Part shown: positions 33,801 to 42,500 of the stretch, piece after piece | Numbering within the stretch: the stretch's first letter is position 1 | How the letters are laid out: each line of letters begins with the position of its first letter | From: Apteryx mantelli | Taxonomy: Eukaryota > Chordata > Aves > Apterygiformes > Apterygidae | DNA length: 64,000 bases | NCBI RefSeq assembly: GCF_036417845.1 | Contig: NC_089990.1 | Span: 4,786,001 to 4,850,000, forward strand | Reading direction: 5' to 3' | Notes under the pieces: model-generated | The model's input: only the letters and a program-made list of their open reading frames with translations | Told to the model about the DNA's origin: nothing | Database searches by the model: none | Program-made: the position numbers and the translations under genes

Positions 33801-36613
33801 AGTATGAGACGGTATAAAGCTTGTTCTGTGTTTCTGCTATTGCATACTGGTATTTAAAGCTGTGTTTAACCCGCGTGAGAAACTTGTGTGTGAGAGAGTA
33901 TACAAGCCTACTAGAACTGATACCTGGTACAGCTACTCCTGTAGATCCTTATTAAAGTATCAGCTTTAGTACGGTAAGTTACAAATTTGAATCTTGCTAT
34001 CAGCTGTTTATATATATTTTGCATATGCATATATCTAGTTGTTAATATACAGATCTGCAGTATTTCATCAGGTGCGTTCTTCAACTTTACACAGAGATAT
34101 TTGAATGAAATAATGTTCACCGATCTGTACCTAACCCAGACAATCGGGAATTTCAAAAACTTACTGCCGATTATTTAAATTGGCTTAAACAACACAACTT
34201 AATCTATTTGCATAAAAAGTTACTAGGTTTGGGTATATCTTTACCTGTTTATTCTTTGTTCTACAGGCAGGAATTTACTGGGTTAACCTAATAGATCATT
34301 TCTGTGCTGGATGGGGAATCCTTATTGCAGCTGTCCTGGAAATAATAGGCATCATCTACATTTACGGTAAATTATGTAAATCAAAAAACCCTGAACTGAC
34401 AATACAAACAATCCCAGGCACGTTGTATATTAAATATAAATTTCTGCAATAAAATGCTTATAACATCTTAACTCTTAAAGCCTCTCACCCAATTATCACA
34501 GAATTGGGGAAGTTGACCTTGACCATTCTGTCCCCTTCCTTCTATTGTTCTTGAGTAACTGCACCGGCATGATAGATGCCTACTTTACAGTATATTATAT
34601 GACTGTCTTTCAACAGGAGGAAACAGATTTATTGAAGATGTTGAAATGATGATTGGAAAGAAGAACTGTTTATTCTGGTTGTGGTGGAGGGTGTGCTGGT
34701 TTTTCGTTACTCCTGTGCTCTTAACTGTGAGTGTAAATGGCTGAATTATGTTAGTGTCACACAACTTACGCATTTGATATTAAACAGGCTTCCATGTAAA
34801 GATTCAGGCCTGAATTTCCAGGCCTTACGTATACAGATAAGACATGGCTGAGCCAATGGAGCAACCCACAGGCTATCTCTTTCCAATATATACCGCTGTG
34901 GCTTAGGTCATTTCCAGGGGAGGTCAGGCCTTCAGAGCAGTTACTAATGAGCTGGGTCTACAGTCCCAGGAGTAACATGCAGCAATCGGACTAGCAGCTG
35001 GTTTCTCTTCATTTCAGACTGAAAAAACATGTTGAAAACCTAGAATTTCCCATTGGAGAGAAATCCCATTTTCTGGGACAGATCCATGGCTCTTCGGATG
35101 TCTAGCTGTTCTCCTGTCTCACTGAGCTCCTTCTTTGTCCTGTCATGTTCTTCTCAGTTTTAGTAGGTGCAGTATCTGAGGGGAAAAAAACACAAACAAA
35201 ATGTCACAAGCCCAGGAGCAGTGACAAGTTGTTCTGGCCACAACATTATCTTTAATCTCTCCAGAGATTAAAGGAAATGCTTCTTATTCTTGCAGATGTA
35301 AGATATATATATTTGCCAACATTTCTTCTCCTATAAATATAGGACTAAAACAAAAGGAGAAAGGTACTAAGTTCATTCAACAAAGCATATACTCTCCGAG
35401 ATAAGAATTGAATAGAACCCAGAAGTTTATTTCTGTTTAAACATTAAGATGTAATTAAAGTGTTGGGCTGCTTAACACTGTTGTTTTTCAGTTCTGTCCT
35501 TCAGTCTTACTGTTAGGCCATGTTTGAATACCAAATCCTGCACAACAAATCTCATATTTGGAAAGCAAGAGGGAGCTGTGCAGAATTTGCAGCCAGTCCT
35601 ATAGTGACTAACTTGGAAACAGTGTTCAATACAAGTTCAGGTCACTTTGAAATCAGCTTTTTTCCCCTCAATTTTTTTTCTTTTTTAATAGGCAATTTTG
35701 GTCTGGTCTCTGGTCACATTTTCAACTCCCAGTTATGGCTCCGTTTTGTATCCAACATGGGGAACTGCTGTTGGCTGGTGTATGATTATCTTCTGTGTCA
35801 TCTGGATTCCCATTGTCGCTATTGTAAAGATAGTTAGAGCTGAAGGAAACCTGTGTCAGGTAAGGGCACAAAACCCCAGCTCTCATAGACTCAAATCTTG
35901 CTCTCCTTGGCATGATCAGGAAAGCTTGTGCTCTCTTCTCAAGAGCTTGTTCAATACCTGGAGATTTTCATTAACTGGATTTTTAGACCAAAACACATCT
36001 TTGCTAGTTGCACCAGAGGCAAATTCACCCTGCTGTGTTCTGATATGAAGATAAAGTCTGATTCCCTGGGAGTACACCCACATATTCAGTAGTGATTTTC
36101 CTGGTTTCTGTTATTATTCCAGCTGCTTTAAATTCTCTGCAGAACTTAAACAAAAAATGATTTAAGTTTTGCCTCCCATTCCTCCCTGATATCAGCAAGT
36201 CCAAGATCCGAGGCATATGCTTCTTGCCGGGCTTTGCCAAAGAGCGCTGTTGATCATAGCTCTCCCTGCTTGTTTAATTTCAGTGACTAGAGTCCTCTGA
36301 AACCAAGGACATTTGGAACCCTTAAAAACAAAGAAACCAGAAAAGTAGTTTGCTTGCTATTTGTGGAGTTGCAGGGCATATTAAATGTTACACCTTTACT
36401 TAACGGAAAAGAACGCAGGACTAAGATAAGACATTAAATGCCTCTTTTGTTCTCGCTTTCCAGCGCATTGCAAACTGCTGCAGGCCAGCCGCAAACTGGG
36501 GTCCCTATCTGGAATGTCATCGAGGAGAAAGATACAGCCATATTGTAGATCCCCAAAAGGAAAAAGAACATGAGATCCCCACTGTGTCTGGCTTCGTGTA
36601 CAAACGAGAATGA
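21794..36613 (+). CDS. SLC6A14: SLC6A14, Na+/Cl- dependent amino acid transporter B0,+ (14 coding exons)
   Basis: Joining 14 exons, all with GT-AG borders and compatible phases, gives 1923 nt, i.e. 640 aa plus stop; mammalian SLC6A14 is about 642 aa. The product is a 12-TM plasma-membrane symporter of the neurotransmitter-sodium-symporter (SLC6) family that imports neutral and cationic amino acids in epithelia. Visible hallmarks are the TM1 motif [17 protein letters not shown] (residues 59-75) and the EL2 cysteine pair C157/C165 after LPW. TM6 [16 protein letters not shown] (321-336) follows, then TM8 LGLDSQF of the Na2 region (416-422). EL2 carries four N-glycosylation sequons (N175, N186, N194, N199). 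The tail shares HEIPTVSG with the mammalian protein but ends GFVYKRE. M1 is chosen as the first ATG after the TATA-like box; M3 is possible. There is no frameshift or missing catalytic segment. The per-exon calls below give the coding segments. Confidence 0.96.
21842..22650 (+). other. SLC6A14 intron 1, GC-rich degenerate minisatellite
   Basis: An 809-bp intron. It opens with a 20-G homopolymer (21866-21885). It then carries a degenerate repeat built on GGGCACCTGGGCAGGT-like units to about 22.4 kb. CAGGT occurs at least ten times (21921, 21969, 22032, 22104, 22143, 22162, 22201, 22221, 22272, 22399). No separate gene is seen. Confidence 0.75.
21866..21885 (+). repeat. 20-G homopolymer
   Basis: An uninterrupted run of 20 G, 25 nt inside SLC6A14 intron 1. 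It could form G-quadruplexes in DNA or pre-mRNA and is prone to sequencing and assembly length errors. Confidence 0.9.
22651..22819 (+). CDS. SLC6A14: SLC6A14 coding exon 2 (TM1)
   Basis: Encodes residues 17-72 plus one base. It covers the end of the N-terminal tail ([19 protein letters not shown]) and TM1 with the family signature [12 protein letters not shown]. The acceptor is CCAAG|GAC and the donor is GGAG|GTACCT. The split Gly codon joins exon 3. Confidence 0.96.
22820..24699 (+). other. SLC6A14 intron 2
   Basis: 1880 bp of unremarkable intronic DNA with a T run near 23828. No further exon or repeat family is recognised. Confidence 0.7.
24700..24831 (+). CDS. SLC6A14: SLC6A14 coding exon 3 (TM2)
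   Basis: Encodes residues 73-116 plus one base, [20 protein letters not shown] through [10 protein letters not shown]. This completes the GGGAF signature and forms TM2 and the first intracellular loop. The acceptor has a strong T/C tract. The donor AAG|GTTGGT is weak at +3 to +5. The 3' half is tandemly duplicated just downstream (see separate entry). Confidence 0.96.
24777..25072 (+). repeat. Tandem duplication of exon 3 3' end with its donor
   Basis: A unit of about 138-140 bp that begins inside exon 3 is repeated once. The TTTCAAG|GT exon/donor junction at 24832 recurs at 24970. TTTCTGTGTGGAGAATATTG recurs as TTTCTGTGTGAAGAACACTG. TGTGGATTAAT at 24890 recurs at 25030. A fragment of a third unit start follows at about 25045-25072. 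In the copy the Trp codon TGG is TGA, so the duplicated exon piece is not coding. The copy donor is GTCAGT. Confidence 0.85.
25073..26944 (+). other. Remainder of SLC6A14 intron 3
   Basis: Intronic DNA with T runs (about 25729) and an A/C-rich low-complexity patch at 26281-26365. No other exon is seen. Confidence 0.65.
26945..27106 (+). CDS. SLC6A14: SLC6A14 coding exon 4 (TM3, start of EL2)
   Basis: Encodes residues 117-170 plus one base. TM3 ([20 protein letters not shown]) is followed by [17 protein letters not shown] and the EL2 disulfide cysteines C157 and C165. The Y-x(4)-S-F...LPW-x-x-C part of the second SLC6 signature is present. The acceptor is CCTAG|GA and the donor is ATAG|GTACGG. 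Confidence 0.96.
   Translation, partial: EWASRWSSSQHLCRSITTLSLLMHSTTYLPRFKKCSRGQTAFSGQMSSAAKQK
27107..28471 (+). other. SLC6A14 intron 4
   Basis: 1365 bp. A (GTTT)n tract lies at about 28400-28418, and the acceptor has a long pyrimidine tract. Nothing else is recognised. Confidence 0.65.
28472..28607 (+). CDS. SLC6A14: SLC6A14 coding exon 5 (glycosylated EL2)
   Basis: Encodes residues 171-215 plus two bases, the variable extracellular loop 2. Four N-linked sequons (NAT, NYS, NLT, NDT) lie within about 27 residues, and the exon ends in the conserved FPSEQYW. This is the least conserved exon against the mammalian protein as I recall it. The donor is AA|GTAAGT. Confidence 0.94.
28608..29335 (+). 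other. SLC6A14 intron 5
   Basis: 728 bp. The part at about 28960-29100 resembles a segment of intron 6 (about 30380-30500), sharing a TGGGTTCCTGGGA core. Family unknown. Confidence 0.5.
29336..29468 (+). CDS. SLC6A14: SLC6A14 coding exon 6 (TM4)
   Basis: Completes N216 and encodes residues 217-260: [14 protein letters not shown], then TM4 ([20 protein letters not shown]) and FKGIKSSGK. The donor is AAG|GTAAGT, phase 0. Confidence 0.96.
29469..31163 (+). other. SLC6A14 intron 6
   Basis: 1695 bp, with pyrimidine-rich DNA at about 30150-30350. It contains the second copy of the intron 5 repeat-like segment near 30.4 kb. No exon is seen. Confidence 0.6.
31164..31304 (+). CDS. SLC6A14: SLC6A14 coding exon 7 (TM5)
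   Basis: Encodes residues 261-307. TM5 ([20 protein letters not shown]) is followed by the conserved ATLEGA segment and extracellular loop 3, which has an NIT sequon at N299. In phase 0 at both ends; donor GAG|GTGAGG. Confidence 0.96.
31305..32408 (+). other. SLC6A14 intron 7
   Basis: 1104 bp. The acceptor tract is AT-rich and weak (ending ACTGTTAG). Nothing else is recognised. Confidence 0.65.
32409..32637 (+). CDS. SLC6A14: SLC6A14 coding exon 8 (TM6-TM7)
   Basis: Encodes residues 308-383 plus one base. The unwound TM6 substrate/ion region ([19 protein letters not shown]) is followed by IL3 and TM7 ([20 protein letters not shown]), then ILGHMA. The serines in SLSVAWG correspond to the SLC6 chloride and sodium site region. 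This is the largest exon and is intact. Confidence 0.97.
32720..32845 (+). CDS. SLC6A14: SLC6A14 coding exon 9 (EL4, TM8)
   Basis: Encodes residues 384-425 plus one base: [17 protein letters not shown], then TM8 ([19 protein letters not shown]). D419 and S420 lie in the Na2 site motif. It is separated from exon 8 by only 82 bp and from exon 10 by 98 bp. Confidence 0.97.
   Translation, partial: GLIWHLLPTQRLSPSYQLLLFGPFYFSLCFCSWALTRSLPQ
32944..33062 (+). CDS. SLC6A14: SLC6A14 coding exon 10 (TM9)
   Basis: Completes E426 and encodes up to Q465: [19 protein letters not shown], then TM9 ([19 protein letters not shown]). The donor is CAG|GTAAGA, phase 0. Confidence 0.96.
33063..34266 (+). other. 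SLC6A14 intron 10
   Basis: 1204 bp, AT-rich. No exon or recognised repeat. Confidence 0.65.
34267..34366 (+). CDS. SLC6A14: SLC6A14 coding exon 11 (TM10)
   Basis: Encodes residues 466-498 plus one base: [20 protein letters not shown] followed by [14 protein letters not shown]. This is TM10, lining the extracellular gate. The donor is G|GTAAAT. Confidence 0.96.
34617..34726 (+). CDS. SLC6A14: SLC6A14 coding exon 12 (TM11)
   Basis: Encodes residues 499-535: [16 protein letters not shown], then TM11 ([20 protein letters not shown]). In phase 0 at its end; donor ACT|GTGAGT. Confidence 0.96.
34727..35691 (+). other. SLC6A14 intron 12
   Basis: 965 bp. Nothing recognised beyond a strong pyrimidine tract before the acceptor. 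Confidence 0.6.
35692..35859 (+). CDS. SLC6A14: SLC6A14 coding exon 13 (TM12)
   Basis: Encodes residues 536-591: the end of TM11, loop [15 protein letters not shown], then TM12 ([20 protein letters not shown]) and VRAEGNLCQ. In phase 0 at both ends. Confidence 0.96.
35860..36463 (+). other. SLC6A14 intron 13
   Basis: 604 bp. Nothing recognised. Confidence 0.6.
36464..36613 (+). CDS. SLC6A14: SLC6A14 coding exon 14 and stop
   Basis: Encodes residues 592-640 and TGA: the cytoplasmic C-terminus [20 protein letters not shown], then [19 protein letters not shown] and [10 protein letters not shown]. The [12 protein letters not shown] and HEIPTVSG blocks are strongly conserved in SLC6A14. The last seven residues differ from the mammalian end. 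Confidence 0.96.
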   Translation, partial: RIANCCRPAANWGPYLECHRGERYSHIVDPQKEKEHEIPTVSGFVYKRE

Positions 36614-36952
36614 GATGCCCATTAGGATGACAAATTTTTTAACATAAATGTGATTTTTTTTTTTTTTTAAACAATTAGAAAGTGACAATGCAAAATCAAA
36701 AAAACCAAACAAGCACAAACCAACCCCTGCCCTCAAAAACCCAGCCTGCAAACGAAAGCAAGCCATATTATTTATTTTTAGTGCTGTCTATTTGGGGAGC
36801 AAGAGATCATCAATTAGACGCTGAGGTCTCCCCAGATATTTAGGTTAAGAGGGCAGGAAAATGGATTCCAGCCTCCCCAGGCTGATGGACTGGGCATGCT
36901 CAACCCAGTCCAACCAGTATCCAGCTGGACTGCAGATGCTGACATGGAAGAA

Positions 36953-36958
36953 AATAAA
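36953..36958 (+). terminator. Alternative proximal poly(A) signal
   Basis: AATAAA about 340 nt after the stop codon, with a GTGCTGTGCTTGCGTG-type GT-rich stretch downstream. It might produce a shorter SLC6A14 mRNA. Confidence 0.35.
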
Positions 36959-38161
36959 GACACATCGAGCCAAATGGTGCTGTGCTTGCGTGCACCTACG
37001 TACTACAGCCCGTGGGCAATTACCAGCTTCTGCTGTGCTTTGTGCTCGCCAGGGCTGCACAGCCAGCAGACGGGTGAGTGGGTATGCTGCCGTCTGGCCC
37101 TGTAGCCCAGGGAATATGAATAATTTTTTTTTCTGTCTAAGCCTTGTTCAATGCTGTAAGGCTGCTCAGGATTTAATGTTGACTAAAGTGTGTGTGTTTC
37201 GTCTGTGTATATATAAATATCAAGTGGCAAAAAAAAAATTGCCTTGCCATGAAATAAGGCTATAACATGGTGAAAAGCAGGCTTCCTTATATTTATCACT
37301 GTTCCTCCAGGAGTCCCCAAAGGGTCATTTTTTTGTGTCTTGCCCCATGCTCGGCATTTGTGTGTCTGTAATTCAAAAACCATGTGTCCCCACACTCTGT
37401 CACTAGCTCAGACTCTGCAGAATGAAATAGTAACCTTTGATTTCTGCTGCATCTGCTCACCCTACGTTCATCAAGGCTTTACCTCTCAGTGTGTTCTCTG
37501 CATCTTCTTTCACTCTGGCTGGGGTTTTTCCTAGCAAAGGGCCTAGACCTAAGTGCTTTTTAAAGATTCAAACAGTGCATCAGTCTTGTGGTACAGCCAA
37601 AAGAAGCAGAGGTTCACCCTAAGTGAAGGTTACAACTGGTCCAAATACTCCAAAATCGTGAGGTTGGGGCATCCAAAATAATGAGATTTTTGAAAACTCT
37701 GGAAGTATTCGGATCCTCAATTTGATTTTGCTTTGGTGTCTTTAAGATTCAACACTCCTCAGCTTTTCTTGAGGAAAAGAGAGCAGAGCTTTGCATTCTA
37801 ACCTAACTCCAGGAGTTGGGGGCATTAAGGAAAATGCAGTTTGTAATGCATTTGGCCTTTGTGTAGGAAGTAGGGGGTTAGGTTAAGAGAACCTGACTTC
37901 ACTCATAATACAAGAGCATCCCTCCTAAACAAACAAACAAGACCTGTTAAATGAATCCGTACGTTTTGTGTGCTGAGGGATGTCTCTATCACTGTGATAA
38001 CGGTTCCTTGGGAACAATATGGCAGGATTTCTGTCCATCGCTTCTTCTCAGGGCTTTGTCACTGTTTCTGGACATGAATGGATGTGGATAGTTGCCCGAG
38101 CTGCATACCTCGGTATACATTTTATACTGGCATTTTTGTGACAAATCAACACTTTATAGCA

Positions 38162-38167
38162 AATAAA
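38162..38167 (+). terminator. Candidate SLC6A14 distal poly(A) signal
   Basis: AATAAA followed within 15-60 nt by GT-rich sequence (TTTGTAATGGTTTTGG, TTTGTGTGG), the usual arrangement of a cleavage signal plus downstream element. Confidence 0.5.
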
Positions 38168-39175
38168 ATGTAATTTTCTGTTTGTAATGGTTTTGGAGAA
38201 TTTGTGTGGAACTGTGATGGGATTTGTGGGGTGGGGAGGTACCAGCATGCCTTTCATGATCCTAAGGCTTTGGGAGACTGAACTGGAGAGGTTCACATCC
38301 AGGAACCATTTTCTTGTGAAGTTCAGACCTAATGCAATAGTCCTGATTTTGCCCTGACTCAGAAAATATAGAAAAACTGCCTGTGAATTTGAGGCCTGTG
38401 GGATTAGAACTTGAGATGGGAGCTGGTTAAGAGGACGCCTCTCCTGCCCTCAGTTGCTCTCGGGCCAGATCTGTCACCCCTTCCCCGTGCACCGAGTCTT
38501 CCTGCTGGTCTCTTTGGGTGAGCTGACTCTTCCAGCTAGGGATCTTCTGAGGAGTCTTTAGATGTCTTTAGAAGTCAGCGCTGCTCTTGGAGGAAGGCTG
38601 GACCCTGCAGAGCTGGGCATCTTCGTTACCCATGCAGGCTGGAGCCAAGCACGCTCCTGCTTATTGGGGATGCTGAAAAATCAGCAATGCCTCCCTGTGC
38701 CTTCCCTGTAAGGGAGGATGTTCGTTGCTGGGAAGGTGGCCTGAATGCTTTTCTTTTTCCTTTATTTATTTATTTTTCTTTGAGGGAAAAAGATCAAAAG
38801 AAAATGGTTCTGCTTCAATCACACCAAATTGCAGTGAAAGGAAAACTCTTGGAAAGAGAAAAGTAGAACATGAAAAAACAAATACGTTCAGCTTGGATTG
38901 GCTCAAAATGCCAGTGTGTTTTCAGCCAGAGAAGGGAATGCAGACACGAACAGTTCCAGAGAGGCTGAAAGCCACATCTATACCACGGAAATGTTTAAAA
39001 AGAGGTATTTGAACTGTCATTTGTATATGTATGTAAAGTGATTAGTTAGGTTTATGGAAGCAATTTTAAAATCAAAACCTTATTTCCATTGTGGACACTG
39101 TTCCTATGCTCGAAGTCGAATGAAAACAATAATAATTTCACTTCTCCCCAAGTACCTATTTGCAGCAGTGTATTT

Positions 39176-39540
39176 TCAAGCCGGGGCTGCGCGGAGGTGC
39201 GCTGGCCAGCAGAGAGCAGCGCGGGCTCGCCGCTTTCCCGGCTCCGCTCCCGCACGGAGGGCGAAGGCCGGCCGTGGGTCTGGCCCTGCCGTGGGTCCGG
39301 CCCCGGCCGCGCTCGCCACATCGTCCGCGGAGCAGCCTTAAAGCTGAGTCATTTGGCGCTTGCTCCTGCCTGACCGATGGCTGCCGAACGGCGCCCGAGC
39401 TTCGAATCGGACCTGCCCTATCGAAAGGTCTTTTTTCGTGTTCCAGATGTTTGCAGAAGATACCCGGTGCTCTCGTGCGACACCCACGCAACTCTGAGCC
39501 GAGCGTTGCGGTAACAACGCGGCCGCTCCGTTAAAACCAC
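39176..39540. promoter_or_regulatory. Orphan CpG-rich block
   Basis: About 360 bp of abruptly CpG-dense DNA in an AT-rich surround, typical of a promoter or enhancer CpG island. It contains a TGAGTCA (AP-1 type) site at 39345-39351. A start codon at 39377 opens a 45-codon frame beginning MAAERRPSFESDLPYRK, which I do not recognise. It could be an unlisted first exon, a lncRNA promoter or an enhancer. Strand unknown. Confidence 0.4.
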
Positions 39541-42500
39541 TCTGACCTCTGCAAGCTGGAGCTGGCGAAAGGTTATCTTGTCCGACCGGCTGTCCCTGGG
39601 AAATGAACCTTTCCGCCCCTACAACTTGGCTTTCTGACAGGTTTTGTCTCCTACACTCTCCCAATCCCAGAAGCTCAGCTGAGCCTCATCCCATAACTGG
39701 CCGTGAACCAAACCAAACTCTGCTGGCTCCAAAGAAATTATGGAGGGAGAAAGGTTTACATCGCCGAAAGAAACTAATTTCAATGTTTTCAAAGTGATTT
39801 TGCTTTTTTGGCCGATAGCTCCTTTCTTTTAGAAAATTAGTAAATACAGGCTACAAAGGGCTGAAAAAGAAAAATTTCAAAGTTTAGCAAACACATCTTT
39901 TTAAATTAAAAAAATGTTTTGCTCAATCCGAGCTGCTTTAGGAAGCAGGTGAGAATGGAGTTGGCATTTTGACTTTTCTAGTTGTTTTGGAATGAGGAAA
40001 TCATCATTGCTTTAAAACCATTTGAAGGATTAAAAAAAAATCTTTTCCGATTTAGCTCTAACTGTGATGCAAATAGGGAGAATACTGACGCAACCCTTCA
40101 AAGAGAAAAAACATTTGACCCTAATCGCATTAGGTAGTTGTTTTTCAAAAATCAACGTTCAGCCCTGCCTTAAAGGGATGCCAGGAGCCAATATCTAATC
40201 TTGGCCTCCCTCGAGCCCTGGGGGAGCTGCAGATCCTCTGTGTTGATCTGCCTTTTAGGCAGACGATGCAGGGAAGGGGAAAAATGAGCTGAAATTTGTG
40301 CATTGTAGATAAATGGCATTTGATGAAGGGAATGAGGAAAGAAAAAGACATTGTATTAAACTGATGGTTCCCATGTGAATATTTCCATTGATTTTATAGG
40401 CCAATTCCTGTCTAAATAACACGGCCGAACTGGGTATCTGAGTGAAACGCGGGAACCAAACCTTCGCTCCAGCCCAGAGTGTGAACGGGACGGGAGGCCG
40501 ACTGCGGGCTCTGGCGCTCCTCGTCCTCTGTCCTGCCTCACCCTGTGCTAAACCAGCTTTGTGAAATGACTTGTCAAAAAACCCCACGACAACAACAAAA
40601 CAGCGCCGGTAGCCAAAATAAGGTAGAGCTGTAGCCATCGGATGAATCAGAAGCAGAAACCTCTGACGGAGCAGGGAGGAGGTGGCACGGGACGGCGATG
40701 CTGCGGTGGACGGGAGACGGAGCAGCCTGTTAAACTGGATCTGTCACCGAGGGAATGGCAGCGCCAAGCCGTGACTTTATTCGGGCTCACTCCGCTCCAT
40801 CAACGCCAGGCTGATGGAGAAGCATCGCCAGGGCTATTTAAGGAAGGTTTTCTTCCCCATAAAACCCACTCAAGAAGGCTTGGGATAATTTTCTTGAGCT
40901 GATTTATACACGCCTGACAACCTGGCCGATTATGAAGGGGTAAACTGGTGCCTCTGCAAAGCACGGGATTAGTATGGCGGTGAGTTGTGCGTCCTGAACA
41001 CGGCATGCCGCTTGCCCAGCCCAAACCACCGGAGCAGGGCTGGAGAGGTACGGAGAGCAGCCGGAGGGCAGCTGGCGTGCCGGAAGGGCTTCAGCTCCAC
41101 CACTGGGACTTCCCACCGCAGAAATCAGGGCTGGAGGGCAGGCACAAGAGACAGCTCTAAAGTCGTAAGAGTAGTGGAGGACTAGGGAACGGTTGTTCAG
41201 TGTGTCTTAATTTTTAAAGCAAAAAAAGGTATGTTTTGTGCAATGCTCAGTCTGACTGTGCAATACCTTGCTGCAAGGTGTGGGGTGCCGAATGGTTACA
41301 CGGCTTCAAATTCATTCAGAAAAAAACATGAAGAAGAAAACCCTGACAAGGTCTGCTAAACACCAAGATCCTACCTCTGATTCAGGAGGTCCCAGAGCCC
41401 CCGGGAGCTGGGGGACACCAGGAAAGTAGGGCTGCAACGCTGCTTGCGCTGTGCCCTGGGCATCCGTGCCTGGCTGGGGTCGGAATGAGACAGTGGCCTG
41501 GGCCTTTGGTGTGGTCTCATATAGCCGTTCTTGAGAGCAGAACTTGAACTCTGTGAATCGTATTTGCAAACTTTAACTTATTTACAAGAAAATGCAGATT
41601 GGTGCCAACCTACTGAGTTTTGCATCCCTTGTGCATGCTCTGCCAGGCACAAACGAAGCACGTTCAACAGTGCCTGACCACAGTTTCCTCTGGACATCTC
41701 CCTGCGGTGTATAACCACTTCAGCTCCAAGGTTTCATTATTTCTCTGTGAGCAATCAGGAAAGCAGAACTTCTGGTGCAGAATTTCTTACTGTAACCAAA
41801 AAACAGGGCAAGTCCGACTAGCTTTGCTACAGGCAGCCTGAGCTTAACCTTAATCTCAGTTCTTGCTGCCTGTTTCACATTGATGTCAGCTCCCCTTTCC
41901 TGGAAGAGTAATCATTCTCCACTAGTGTTGATAAAGATAAAATAGAGAAAGATAATTCATTTTAAAAGATGAATCATGTGGTTTGCAAGGAAGCAGAGAG
42001 CTCATGTTCAGCACTAGCTATAGTGGATGCGGAGAAGAAAAAAAGGTATTCAGGGCTGCCAGTATTTGGCTTCGGCCTCTGCAGACTGGAGTGCGCTCAG
42101 CCTCTGCAGACCAGAGCCGGGCCCTGGCTGAGGGCTGCCACCAGAACGAAGGTTGGCAAAGGGAGCGCCAAACCGACCGTATCCTGGGCCCTGCAAATAT
42201 TTAGGATTGTTTTGGCATTGTGCATCGTGCTTGCCAAGAGTGTCCATCCTCCCTTGTGTCTCAGAATAAGAATTCAATAGATGCCTCCTCCTGGGACTGG
42301 GTTTGTGCAAGGTCTAGGGAGATAAAGCTTGGTTCCCAAAATGTGCATCTGATTGCTGTTGTCACCTAAATAATGAGTTGAAGGTCTGGCATAGCAACGG
42401 AGCACCTGAGGAGCTGCTCTTGTCTCCTGGAGCCCCGGGCGAGCTTCAAGTCCGGGTGTAAGCCATTCTGGATAGGGGCCATAAGGGGTGAATTTAGTTG

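Larger units (their letters stand above)
36614..38190 (+). other. SLC6A14: Probable SLC6A14 3' UTR
   Basis: The stretch from the stop codon to the first convincing poly(A) site. It includes an AU-rich element with TATTTATTTTTA at about 36769-36780 and A-rich low-complexity DNA at 36690-36760. A proximal AATAAA at 36953-36958 could give a shorter transcript. The extent is inferred from poly(A) signals only. Confidence 0.5.

Noticed and set aside
34485-34550. Possible antisense CR1 tail (TCACAGAATTGGGGAAGTTG)
   Set aside because: Only a vague match to the CR1 terminal octamer and adjacent consensus; too weak to call.
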